DNA of 28,363 nt from contig LRSR01000737.1 in NCBI GenBank assembly GCA_001579985.1, positions 1 through 28,363 of the forward strand. Reading direction: 5' to 3'. This document shows, piece by piece, positions 17,857-28,136 of this stretch; the first letter of the stretch is position 1; each line of letters opens with the position of its first letter. The notes under the pieces are model-generated. The model had not been told where the DNA came from. It did no database searches and saw only the letters and a list, made by a program, of their open reading frames with translations. The stretch comes from Hypsibius dujardini. Taxonomy: Eukaryota > Tardigrada > Eutardigrada > Parachela > Hypsibiidae. The position numbers and the translations under genes are program-made.

Positions 17857-20800
17857 TCATGGCAAAACATGGCTAATTTCCCCTGCCAAATTTGCAGCTC
17901 GGGCATCCTCGGATTCCTTATCTTTAGTACGATCCTTTAAACACTCCAACAACTGTTGATCGAGGTCGGTAAGGCGCCTGTCCGGCACATACGTCTCCAG
18001 TAGGAGGTAGGAGCGGCCGTTGTCCGTCTCGCACAGCACTTGGTCGAAATTCTTCCAGAGATCGGTGAAGGTCGGCCGGGTGTCCAGCGTCAAGTCCCAG
18101 CACAGTTGCATGAGCCGAGCTCTATGAGATGGCAATGCAACTTGTTGAGCGTTATATGCGAAAGCAAATGTGACATCGCCATCAAAATTATTTTGTAAAC
18201 TGACATGGAGAGAGGGGCGAGAAGGGGGCGCGGTAGTTGATTGCCCTCCAACAGCCACTCCGCAAAGGCAGTCGCGGAGAACTTCGCCACGTCCGGTCGG
18301 TCAAACGGCACCAGACCCAGGCTGAACATTTCCCACAGAAGAACTCCGAACGCCCACACGTCCGATTTCTCGGAGAATCGTCGGTAGAGAATGGCGTCCG
18401 GTGGCATCCACAAAATAGGCAAGGCGATCTAAATAAGTGTCCATTGAAAAAATGCATAACATCAACAGCGGAACCCCACAAGATTAATTCACTAACAAAA
18501 TATAAGTCCATATACTGAAAGCAATTCTCTTGTCAGGAAGATGGGGGGGAGGGGTTATGGGGCCTAGCGTGATGAGTCTTCCATACTATAGAGCCTTAGC
18601 TTTGCTTCAGAATGCTGTGGTGACTTGTCGCCTCTACTTTCTACTGCCCGAAGGCCAACGTAGGGAAGAGACCGGAAGTGGAGGTTTCGTATTAATCGGA
18701 GACAGTTGGCACTACATAGATGGAAAGAACAAACGATGAGGAGCGGGAGCTCCGAAGGGAAAAAGGGAAAGGAAGCGATGAAGACCCAAAGACTACTGTA
18801 GAAAAATGAAGAGCTAGACTGACTGACTGTCAAAACACACGCACAGCACGAGTCTATCAAGTAACGAACCGGTCGCGGCACACAGGCTCGCGCCGATAAC
18901 AATCAACCAGCCGAACACTTCCGGTTCGGCTGTGCTTCCAATAACACACCAACACACAACAAGTAAACACACCGGAGTACATGAGCGGTGAGCAATGACT
19001 ACGTGGCGGACGATTGAAGTCTACCAGTCCAGTCATGAAAATACCCGCGACAGACTCGATGGTTCGATGGTCATTTATTGATGAGACAGAGCTAAATGAC
19101 CGTTCAGAATGATCACGTCTCTGTTCAACCCTAGCACACTGGTAAGTTTGATTCGGTGTTTCTGTAATAGGCTGGCTTGAAAGATTTTGATGGGTGTCCT
19201 GCGCGCAATCGAGCGAAGGGAGCCGTTGCGAATGGCCAAACACTTCGTGCCACCAGATCTTTTACCTCAAAACGTCGTACCACGGTCCCTTCCTACAAAG
19301 CGAACCCTTTGTACCATCAATCTATTTTGCCAACGAACCCTTTGAAATGTCGGACTCTTCATATCGGCGTCGATTCATCGAACCATCGAGCCACCGAACC
19401 ATTTGTAACACCCGGACCCATCGACTACGAGGGCATTGGGCACTCGGTCATTTATATTGCGACTAGAAGGTGCGTTTCAATTCTGTTATTGCAAGTATTT
19501 ACAAATAGATCAGCTACTCCTCATTATTTCTGAAAGTGTTGTTGGATTACGACCAAAGGCTTAGAGGGAAGAATTTTTCTAGCGGAGAGTAGTTATGACC
19601 GCAATGTAGTGTTTTTTAAATACCTACGTCTCAGGGGTATTAAAATATATTACTGTTTTTTTTGGTTAGAATTTCATTTAATTAATATCTAATTTAATAT
19701 GTGGGCCCAAAATTTGACATTTTAATGTATTAGTATAATAATTTAAATCAAAAAACTTAAAAACAGGGGGGTTCTAATAAGTCTATTAATATATTAAAAA
19801 AACGCTACCGCAATGTACACGTGAATTATGTCCAGCGTCTCACTCATCTCAGCCATTTCATGACGAATGGTCAGACTATTTCCCTATTCACGTAAACAGC
19901 CTAATCAGAGCTAATTAATACAGTAGAGATAAAAGGATTCGGGCAAGGCTAGGAAAAAATAATATCCCTTTGGTTCTATTTGGTCCCATATGCCCCCAGC
20001 TTTATCCATATTTCAGTACAGATTTTTCTAAAATTGGGGATGAGAGCAGTGACTTACAAAAACGTTGGACACGGTGTAGCTGTGAGAACCTTGCCGCGCC
20101 AAGCCGAAGTCGGAAATCTTCATGACTCGGCGGTTTGTCACGAGAATGTTTCGCGCCGCCAAATCACGATGGATGATGAAACGTGAGACAAGATGTTCCA
20201 TTCCACGTGCGATCTGGTGGCCGAACTTTATCAACTCCTCGGTGTTAAGCATGTTGGCCTCCATGGACTGTTCGTCCGAGTCCCAACCACGAGCTACGCA
20301 AATTTGTGTCCATTCGGCTTTAGCATCGTTCTCGTTGGGAGATGCAAGATTTCCCAATTCATCGAGATGGGAGTAGAAGCTAGATTGACGTTGTCTCAAA
20401 AAGGTTAGCAGTGAACCGTAATCACAGTACTCTAGCAGCAGGAACGGCCGCTCTGAAAGAATTAAAAAATTGAACAGTACCCGTTCGCAAACTATTAAAT
20501 GTTCGATATACTATTATCATTGCTACAAAAGAGGGTTTTGAATCTTCCCTGTACGCTGTTCTAGCAGTTAAAGATCTAAGTAAGAATTTTTAAGGGGAAC
20601 TAGGCGAAAGCAATGGGAGATGGGGGTTATCTGGTACGTTGGGTATGACGGTCTAATGGTCAGTTGGTTTCTTTACTTGGGGACTGGGACAATCGATAGC
20701 TCAATAGCCAATTGATTTCACTACTTTTTAGGGCTAGGGATCCAAATGGTACATTGGGTACAATTTTCGATCGTCAGTCGCAGAACCTGGCGGTGCAATA

Positions 20801-21279
20801 GTTTGTTGGGTACAATGGTACGTTGGCCAGACAGCTTCTTTAAATGTTTGACGGTACGCTGCGTACGATGGCGCAACCGTTGGGGGAGATTATCGCACCC
20901 TGGTACTTGCACTATTGAGAAACGAAGCTAGGTCCTTACTGCATGGTGGGCTTCTCAAGCTTACAATTAGTCAGTCTCTCGTATCCAAATCTTCCCAAGG
21001 TTTTAAGCGAACGCCGGGGTATGGCCAATCGGTGTGGCTCTACTGTTGTAGAAATATTACCGTGCATGCATATCCCTAAAATGTTGACGATGTTGATATG
21101 GTGACCGCACTTCATCATCACCTCCAACTCCGCGCCGAATTGAGCACTCTGCTCTGGGTTAGGCATTCCGGTTAGCGTTTTAGCGGCCACAACGGTTGGA
21201 CTTTTCGACACCGTTGGAAGGTCGTGGGCCAGTCCTTTGTAGACAATCCCAAATTCACCCTTTCCCAACACCGTGGCAC
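17857..21279 (-). other. Receptor exons 6-9: tyrosine kinase domain
   Basis: Exon 6 holds the glycine loop, the beta-3 Lys (VVAAKTL) and the helix-C Glu. Exon 7 holds the hinge ([11 protein letters not shown]), the kinase insert, HRDLAARN and DFG with SYTVSNVF in the activation loop. Exon 8 holds [24 protein letters not shown] and LPRP. Exon 9 holds LMQLCW and RPTF and ends with a tail containing [10 protein letters not shown], two tyrosines that could be phosphorylated. The last intron is only 83 nt (18204-18122); its donor in GTCAGT is set by phase and by the nine-residue spacing typical of this region. Confidence 0.9.
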
Positions 21280-24200
21280 CTGTTGAGGTTGAGATGCACC
21301 ATACGAAATTTGGTGTACTTATTGATACATATTTACAGATTTCTCAACGTCAATTAATACAGAAACGATGCAAAACAAATCAATTAGGACCTGACTTGAT
21401 ACCCGAATCATATTTTTTAAAAACAAGAAATCTCATAATCACCAAAAATATAGTCAAATAAGAGTTTTTGAAGCATATTAGCGAGAGTGCAGTCGTCAAA
21501 GTTTGCCATCCATTAACAAAATGTATTAAAAAAATGTTGATGAACGAGTTTGAACAAGTGATTAGCCAGAGCTGTCAAGGAAGATTGATCAATAAATTCG
21601 GAAATTCGATGACCGCATTTGGCTGAGCGGAAAGCCAGCCGGGCTGTAGACAATGAAAAAACCCTCTTTTTACACTTTGGTTGCGGTCGCATTGTTGCTA
21701 TTAGCTTACTTAGTTGAAGATTTTGCTTCGGTATCTCCAGCAGACACATGTATCGCGAATAGACCGATCGGAAACCCTCGTCCTGGCTCTCGAACTGGAC
21801 CGTCCAAAGGTCGGCCGTAAGGTGGACCCTCGTCTCTGTCGCCGGTGCACGCCGACTGCCTTGGAGGAGTCTGCGACGGCGGACGAAGAAAACCAAAAGA
21901 AGTACCGCCAGTACTAGCAAGAACAGGGAAATGCTTCCGGTAACAGCTCCCGCGATTAATTTCCCATCTACGTTCCGAAGGGGTCCACGGTTCCGGGACA
22001 CTCATACAGTAGCGCATGAGAGGTCCACAAACAGAAACCATCTTTGAAGACACACAACCGACACTCCTCGTCGCTCAAGTGGAGATCCGCATAGGCGGAG
22101 CCTCTGGCGTCGTCCGCACGGAGGTTGACATTTTTTATCATGTGCGTGATGCTGTCCGTAAGCAATAGATTTCCATTCTCGTTGATGCTGAAATCGGAGA
22201 TGTATTTGTACCCGTAACCGCGGTTCTCGGTATAACCCACTCCGTAACGAAGAGAGAAGACTGCTGCGCCGTCACAAGCACGGTAGAGCATCATGTTACC
22301 GTTTGATTGGATGGTCAGATTGCAGGCGCGATGTTTCGAGTAGACGGTTTTGCCCTGGATTAATTTTTCTCCGGAATTCAGAATTACTGCAAAGAAACGA
22401 TCCAGTTTAGGAGACACAGTTCATCTTACTTGGTTGATGAACCCCTTCCGCAGTGGGTTTTTTAAAGCAAACTAGAAAACTTGTTTTGGGTATTAGACGA
22501 TGCGGTATATTTTTGGTACTAGGCAAGACAACCCGGCCCATTTTTGGTATTGACCCTTGACCACCAATGGTACTCCATGGTTTTAGTTTTGTCTATACTG
22601 TAGTCTGTAGGGATCAATGGCAAAACAGTATACGAACTTTTAGTTATTAGAACAATAAGGGTTTCGATGACGACACGCCACATTGATCTGTTATACACGC
22701 ATGTCTGTAGCGGGGGTCACATTCGGACGTGGACCTAAACGTCACTAGTTTTCACTCGAATTTCATTGTTGAACTTTTATGACGTGCAATGGAGCACATA
22801 CTTACAAGGGAATGCTCGCTACTTATCGGTTCTTCTGAAGCACTTTTAAGATATCATTCAAAAGTCACGAATTTGCCCTATCGACTGGTACCAAAAGCTA
22901 GGGCTCAGTAGTTAAATCGAGCACACATGTCGCAAACTGAACAAGCTCCTCCTCTCCATTTGATGTCAATGAGAAACCTGTGCTTGATTGAACGATTGTC
23001 GCAGTTGAAACAGTCGAAACTTCTTTGCCTCGGTTTGTTACCGATTGCAATCCTTAAATCAACCAATGTTTGAATTTCCATATAGTGACATGGGTAGGAG
23101 GAGCTTGCAAAGTTTGGAAATTGTTCTGCCGATTCAACTGCTGAGCCCTAGTTTTGAGCACCAATCAATAGGGAAAATTCGTACCTTTCAAATGAAACAT
23201 TCAAACGGTTTCAGTATTAGCGACAAGTAGCGGGCATTCCCTTGTTAGATCAAAAGAGCGGCCCATTATTTTCTAATTCTATAAAACCTTAGATAGACTA
23301 ATATGTTTAAGACTACAGTCTCAGAAAAAACATACATAGCAGAAAAACGATAATTAAATTTTACTTGTTATGGGACTTACGCATTGCATTTCGCTTTCAG
23401 AACACGATACAAGAGTCTAAATGATTGGAATAGTCGGTTTCATAAGAAATCGTTATTTTTTATAGCGTCCTTAGTGAATAGTAATTTTTTGCGAAAAAAA
23501 CTCTAATAACTAAGAATACATAAGAAAAAATACAACAGTGGTTTTAAGATCTCGATCTGTAGCCCTTCAACTTTTTCTTTTAAAATCTATTCTGAACATA
23601 TCTTTTACATGCTGTCAAAACTGCTTACTCGACGTACCAATGGCCTCTTCGAAATGGGGTGACGGTGCCGGATGGCATAGCGCGAAACCTCCTGAATTCC
23701 AGAGGCAGACACCTTGACGATTTTCAATACACAGAGACCCAGAGTCTTGAACGCGGAGCCGGGCGCCTGCGAACCGCGGAGTGGTGGTGCCGGTGCTCCA
23801 CAACAAGTACTGGTTCGGGTTGTAGATGGCCAAGTTGCCGTTCTCCTGCATCGTAACGATCTGTGGAGGCTCGCTGTTGTAATTCGTGTCACTCGCCCAA
23901 ATGGATTTCCCATCGCACTCGCGGTAAAGCACCAAATTCCCGTCTGCTTGCATGGTGAGTCGGGTCACTCGACCGGGAGACCACACAGTATCCCCGACGA
24001 AAAGCGAGTCTCCTGACTCGAGCACCTGCAACGTACACAGAGGCAGATATACTTTACCATTTGACACGGTTAGCAGAATTGCTGGTACAGCGCTAGTTTT
24101 CATTTCTTCGGAGGTTCAATTCCTCTTGCCAAGTTGAATCAGGCATTACTGTGTGAACTTTTCGACAAATTTAAAGGGCCAATTTAATGTTCTAACAGAG

Positions 24201-27200
24201 ATCGGTACGAGTAAGTTGGCAAAATGATTCTTTTTTTTAAATGAACCTAAAATTCGGTCTTTGATCCCTGATCATTGAAAACTTGGGGGGAGATACGGAA
24301 GTTTGATTTCCAAGAACCTCATGAAATTTCACAACATTAAAAAATGTCAGTTTTTCGTTCAATTTTGAGGTTTGCTGTAGTCCACCAATATAAGCTTCCT
24401 ACTAATGAGGGTAAATGGGTGGTTCAAAACGTTGCAAAACGGTCCAAATTTGAGGGAAAAACAGAAGTTTTTGAAAATGTTTTGAATTTCCGGGAGCCCT
24501 TGGAAATTAAACGCTCACACCCCACAAGTTTCCAACTGATCAGGGACCAAAGCCCAAGTTTTGGGTCCAAATGCATTTTTTCCCTCTGTGGTAGGGCGCC
24601 ATCCCGTCCCCGGAGCTGGGTTGAGGGGTACGAGCCTCTGCGTTTTGGTACATATCAGGTTGTGGAGCCAAGTTTCATTTTGAAAACAGTCGCTAAAACT
24701 TACGCGAAACAACCGTGCTTAAGTAATTCATCCCCTTATTCTGGTGTCAAGTGTTATTGCGTACAGAGCCTCGTTTAGGATTCCTACAGATCGGAACCAG
24801 GTCCCCTCACGACAGAGCCAGGGGGTAGGCAAAAGAGCAAAATGCATTTTTTTCAAAATTGAACCCAAAATTCGGCCTCTTGTCACTGATTATTTTGAAA
24901 CTTGAAGGGCTGTGGGGTTCTGATTTCTCTGGCCCCCCTTGGATTTCAAAGCATTTTCAAAAACATCTGTTTTTCGTTTAAATTTGAAGTTTATTGAGGT
25001 TCAATATATTCTTTCTATCGACGAATACAAATGGGAGGTTAAAAACATTCAAGAACGAATATTTCTGAAAAAGTTTTAAAATCCCGGAAGACCTGGAAAT
25101 CAGATCCACAAACCCCCATAAGTTTTAATACGATCAGGGATGGGAGGTCGATTTTTGGGTTTTGTCTGGAAAAAAAAAACATTTTGCCCCTCTGTCCATC
25201 CCCTGGCGCTGTCATGAGGGGTCCTGGTTCCGACTTGTATGGACCCTAAACAAGATTTTGATTATGTGTGAATAATCACTGAGAGTGTCTCACCGCTTGC
25301 AACTCCCGCTCTTGGTTTCCCACCCGAGAAGGTGCGGTTGTAATATTGGTGGAGTCAGGGTCCCTTCCAACGTCCACTACACTTGATCCCAACGGGCATT
25401 TATACAACGATCGGCTTGAGGTCCAGAGGCAGACACCATTTTTGTACAAGCAGAGAGCGCAGTTGTCGCCAATACGCAAGTCCGTGCCATCTACCGGATC
25501 CCATCTTTGACAAGTTTCGACATTCGCGATGGTCTGCATTGCACCATTCGCCCGGTAAACTTGGGGATTTCCGCTGAAGGCAACGCCCATGCTGAGGATC
25601 ATCGAGGCAGGGACCGCGTGACGGATGGAATACATCTCGACCCCGTCACATGCCCGACGGAGGACCACGTCACCGTCGAGTTGCACAGCTAGACTGCAGG
25701 TTTGCCCATTTGATTGCACAGTCATACCAGTCGTCAGCCGCTCCCCGGATTTCAATATCACTGCAACGGAAATAAGTGGGAACAACAATTTAATTTGTTT
25801 ATGATAAGTCGGGGCTACATGGCTGAATGTTTTGAATGGTGTTAAAAAGGGGCTTAGGCTACAAGTCCGCCTCCCCTTTTCCTTCCTCGTTTTAGTCTCC
25901 TCTTACTTTTACAAGTGGTGACCAAAGTCCTTTTGAGTCATCATAACAAATTTGATTATTTTGGAAAGCCCAATTGTTCCTTATTCTTTTACTGTAAAAA
26001 CTTCGAGATTAGAACATTGGTGGAATAAATGGTGCGGCCAAAACCACGGAAGTGACGGTAAATTGGGCGTTTGGTTTTTCACTCCGCCTCACTCGGGCAA
26101 TGTCTAATATTTTTAGAGTTTGAACGTTTTTGGGATGAGGAAACAATGAAAAATCTAAAGAAATCAATCCGTATTTTTTCCAGTTAGAGAACATTGGTCA
26201 ACATCGGAAAATCGAAAAGGGGAGGGGGATTTAAAGCCTAAGCCAAAAAATGTATGAGTTCCAATTTTGGCACAAACATGCAGGTGTCCAAATTGGCACA
26301 ATGCCTTGTCTACAGACAGCTCCGCGAATCGTTCGATTGTTTTGGACTGGACCGGTGTGCTGAGCTGAAAAATGTTGCTATGCTGTGTTACCTTTTGCGA
26401 CGTCGAATGTACCGGGATAAACCGGGTCGCAGACCCCATAACCTCCCGAGCTCCACAGGCAGCGGGATCCGGGATGTGCCAGGCACAATTTCCCGTCGTC
26501 TTGAACTCTCAATTCAACCCCCGAAAACGGTTGTCCACTGGTATTCGTGCTCCAGACCAGCTGATTGTTTGCTGCGTGCAAAGCCAGGTTGCCGTCGGCC
26601 TGCATGGTTAAGACTTGCGCTAATGGTGTGACGCCCTTCGTGTCTGTCTGCCAGGCTGCCTCATTGTCACATTGACGGTGCAGCCGAAGATCCCCGTCCG
26701 GCTGCATCCTCAGCTGGACGCTTCGCTGCGGCGACCAGAGCACCTGCCCTACCTGCATGCTCTCCCCGGATCGTAAGACCTGAACAACGGGATGGAGAGA
26801 CATCTAAATTCATTTGCTTTAGCCCGCTGCAGAGGACTATTTGAAATACGGTTAAAATTGATAACGAATACATGTACTGTCTTAAATAACATCCCAAATT
26901 GCGTAACAAAGCAGCTTGTAGCCCTTTTTAGTCCCTGGAGTAAAAAGGTGACCAAACGGAGTACCATTTATGAGACCAATTTAATAGACTTTGTTTTTCC
27001 AGAGTAATTTGAAAAGTTTGGAAATGGATAAAATTCTGACAGACATTAAAAGCGCTCCATATGCCTGCCTATTCTGCCTCACATAACTCTACATGACCAG
27101 ACATTCTGAGAGAGGGTCAGTTGTATATCTATTGTGTGTCTGTCGCGCGCGCATTTAGCGTCTAGACCATGAAACGGCTTGTAAGATCTTGCCGCAATCA

Positions 27201-28136
27201 GCAAAATGTTTGAAACTGTTTAGCATCTGGGGAAAGTTTGAACTCGCTCATGTGACTCACTCTCATGGGCTATACCAACTTTTGCCAATTTCAAAAAGTG
27301 AAATAATTCTGCAAAATCCGTCTTCTAAAGTGAAATAATGTTCAAAATGTTCATTTTAAAAAATTCCGAATCTTCGTTTTCGGGTTCCTGCTCTCCGATT
27401 CCGATTGTCAGGAAAAGAAGTTGGAAAGGTATTTGAAAGTGACGAATCAGTTTTCAGATCTGGAATAAGTTGAATACGTTTCGAAATTTTGTCGATCAGG
27501 TTACAGGTTGTTTTACGACGTTGCCGCTAATTGCGCGCGTGTTACAGAGCACACAATCAGACGTGCGTTTTGAATCATCTCAACTTAATTCCAACTTCAC
27601 TTCACTCGTAAATCACGCCTTATTTCACGGCGTGAAGTTGGGCATGACCCAATTACCTTTTTCATAAGTTACGCTCCTTTTCGTGAGTCAAAAACGCCAT
27701 TTCCGATCTTCACACACGAGATCTAAGATCCGTCCATATTTCAATTAATGAGCGAGTGCGTGAAATGAATTATGGACGGCGTAAAGTTGGAATTAAGTTG
27801 GAATGAGTCAGATAGCTCGAGCTCTAATGAGTAGACAATGCACTCCTCTCTATTTGTGTGGTCATCTGGGGCTACGTACCAAGTCAAGTTATAGCCATAT
27901 ACAGCCCTTTCTATTTCGATCTGAAAAGTGTTCCCCTCTCGCTTCAAAAAAAATCTTAATGCACTCACCGAAGACAGCGGGTCAAACGCTTTCCCGCGGG
28001 ACTTTGTAGTTTGGCCATGCAGTGCCGAAGTTTTTTTTGTCGGTGGCGTGGAGTAGTTGCCCTCATCAGCTGCGATGGAGTGGTGGAGTAGCAGAGCCAG
28101 ATAGAACGCCAAAGACACGTAGGCGGAAAAGGCCAT
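17857..28136 (-). CDS. Bulb-lectin receptor tyrosine kinase: four B_lectin domains, membrane helix, split tyrosine kinase
   Basis: Nine minus-strand exons: 28136-27969, 26779-26392, 25760-25294, 24025-23638, 22386-21710, 21279-21061, 20452-20058, 18428-18205 and 18121-17857. All introns are GT-AG and every phase matches, provided one base is supplied in exon 5; the product is then about 1,063 residues. Order: signal peptide (1-23), lectin A1 (57-185), B1 (186-341), A2 (342-470), B2 (471-600), helix (614-639), stop-transfer RRRR, kinase (about 700-990), short tail. Kinase landmarks: GKGEFG (702-707), Lys730, Glu747, an insert of roughly 45 residues, HRDLAARN (864-871), DFG (884-886), W.PPD in place of APE, SDVWAFG, and CW with [12 protein letters not shown] and the insert are typical of split-kinase receptors such as the FGFR/VEGFR/Torso group. 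It probably binds mannose-type or other glycans outside and signals by tyrosine phosphorylation. The architecture is unlike any animal receptor I know. Confidence 0.92.
19055..19390. repeat. 15 bp perfect inverted repeat pair in a receptor intron
   Basis: CTCGATGGTTCGATG at 19055-19069 and its exact complement at 19376-19390 bound 336 bp within the intron at 20057-18429. This may be a small transposon remnant. The inner sequence also has repeated CGAACCCTTTG words. Confidence 0.45.
21483..21662 (+). repeat. Dispersed direct repeat, second family, copy 2
   Basis: Matches 17243-17425 in the same orientation with scattered differences. It lies in the receptor intron (21709-21280) between the juxtamembrane and first kinase exons. 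Confidence 0.75.
21710..22386 (-). other. Receptor exon 5: lectin domain B2, membrane helix, juxtamembrane; contains a one-base frame break
   Basis: Starts ILNSGEKL and runs [19 protein letters not shown] to [14 protein letters not shown]. In that frame a TAG follows at about 21968-21970. The frame one base back opens at about 22001 and carries [27 protein letters not shown] and the juxtamembrane segment to a GTAAGC donor. The exon is 677 nt, whereas the flanking phases need 678. The minus-strand CCCC at 21983-21980 sits in the overlap and is the likeliest place for a lost base. Confidence 0.85.
22805..23244. mobile_element. TTA-flanked foldback MITE (Harbinger/PIF-like) in a receptor intron
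   Basis: A 440 bp element with ends CAAGGGAATGCTCGCTACTT and the near-complement at the right (one mismatch). TTA flanks both sides (22802-22804 and 23245-23247). The arms stay recognisably inverted for about 180 nt, sharing CTAGGGCTCAG and GCAAGCTCCTCCT-like blocks. A 3 bp TTA target fits PIF/Harbinger elements. It has no coding capacity and lies in the intron between lectins A2 and B2. Confidence 0.8.
23638..24025 (-). other. Receptor exon 4: lectin domain A2 with intact QxDxNxVxY
   Basis: This exon is 388 nt, exactly the length and phase of exon 2. It contains QADGNLVLY, the full mannose-binding consensus of bulb lectins, then [10 protein letters not shown] and VQDSGSLCI, ending [13 protein letters not shown]. 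The GTACGT donor at 23637 is preferred because it gives the same 13-residue spacing as the A1-B1 junction. A GTAAGC donor 10 nt downstream keeps the same phase and would add about three residues. Confidence 0.88.
24174..24640. mobile_element. hAT-like foldback MITE, copy C (degenerate)
   Basis: Same family as 9809-10194. Shared inner blocks include CAGTTTTTCGTTCAATTTTGA, TTTTTGAAAATGTTTTGAA and GATCAGGGACCAAAGCCCAA. The right end ACGAGCCTCTG is recognisable and the left end is decayed, so the boundaries are approximate. It lies in the receptor intron between lectins B1 and A2. Confidence 0.65.
24764..25260. mobile_element. hAT-like foldback MITE, copy D
   Basis: About 497 bp. The left end CAGAGCCTCGTTTAGGATTC and the right end GGACCCTAAACAAGATTTTG are inverted relatives. 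Long arms share TCGGAACCAGG, GAGCCAGGGGGT and AGCAAAATG in opposite orientation. Flanking 8-mers ATTGCGTA and ATTATGTG agree at five of eight bases, a possible eroded duplication. It ends about 33 nt from the donor of lectin exon B1. Confidence 0.75.
25294..25760 (-). other. Receptor exon 3: lectin domain B1
   Basis: A 467 nt exon (phase 1 in, phase 0 out). It starts with ILKSGERL and has [19 protein letters not shown], a long inserted loop and [16 protein letters not shown] ending LYKCP, followed by a Ser/Thr-rich linker. Extra cysteines and a degenerate sugar motif set the B type apart from the A type. Confidence 0.88.
26392..28136 (-). other. Receptor exons 1-2: signal peptide and lectin domain A1
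   Basis: Exon 1 (28136-27969) encodes [20 protein letters not shown] and a Ser/Thr/Lys-rich linker, ending in phase 0 before GTGAGT. Exon 2 (26779-26392) is 388 nt and holds one B_lectin domain with three sugar-site-like strands: [20 protein letters not shown] and VQDDGKLCL. The consensus QxDxNxVxY is only partly met (Ala for Val, His for Tyr in the second). The domain ends [14 protein letters not shown] second in-frame acceptor at about 26806 would add nine residues. Confidence 0.88.
27581..27800. mobile_element. Small MITE-like element in receptor intron 1
   Basis: A 220 bp segment bounded by CAACTTAATTCCAACTTCAC and its complement with one mismatch (27781-27800). Inner GGCGTGAAGTTGG-type words are also in inverted relation. 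No clear target duplication was seen. Confidence 0.55.

Noticed and set aside
18857-19533. Overlapping open frames in the receptor intron on both strands
   Set aside because: They lie inside the 1.6 kb intron between kinase exons 7 and 8, show no motif, and overlap an inverted repeat pair.
21969-22001. A 32 nt intron (GT after Glu-Cys codon start to TAG at about 21968) that would restore the receptor frame
   Set aside because: It is far shorter than the smallest intron here (59 nt), has a poor donor and no pyrimidine tract, and would remove the Cys of the conserved LY.CP motif. A single missing base explains the data better.
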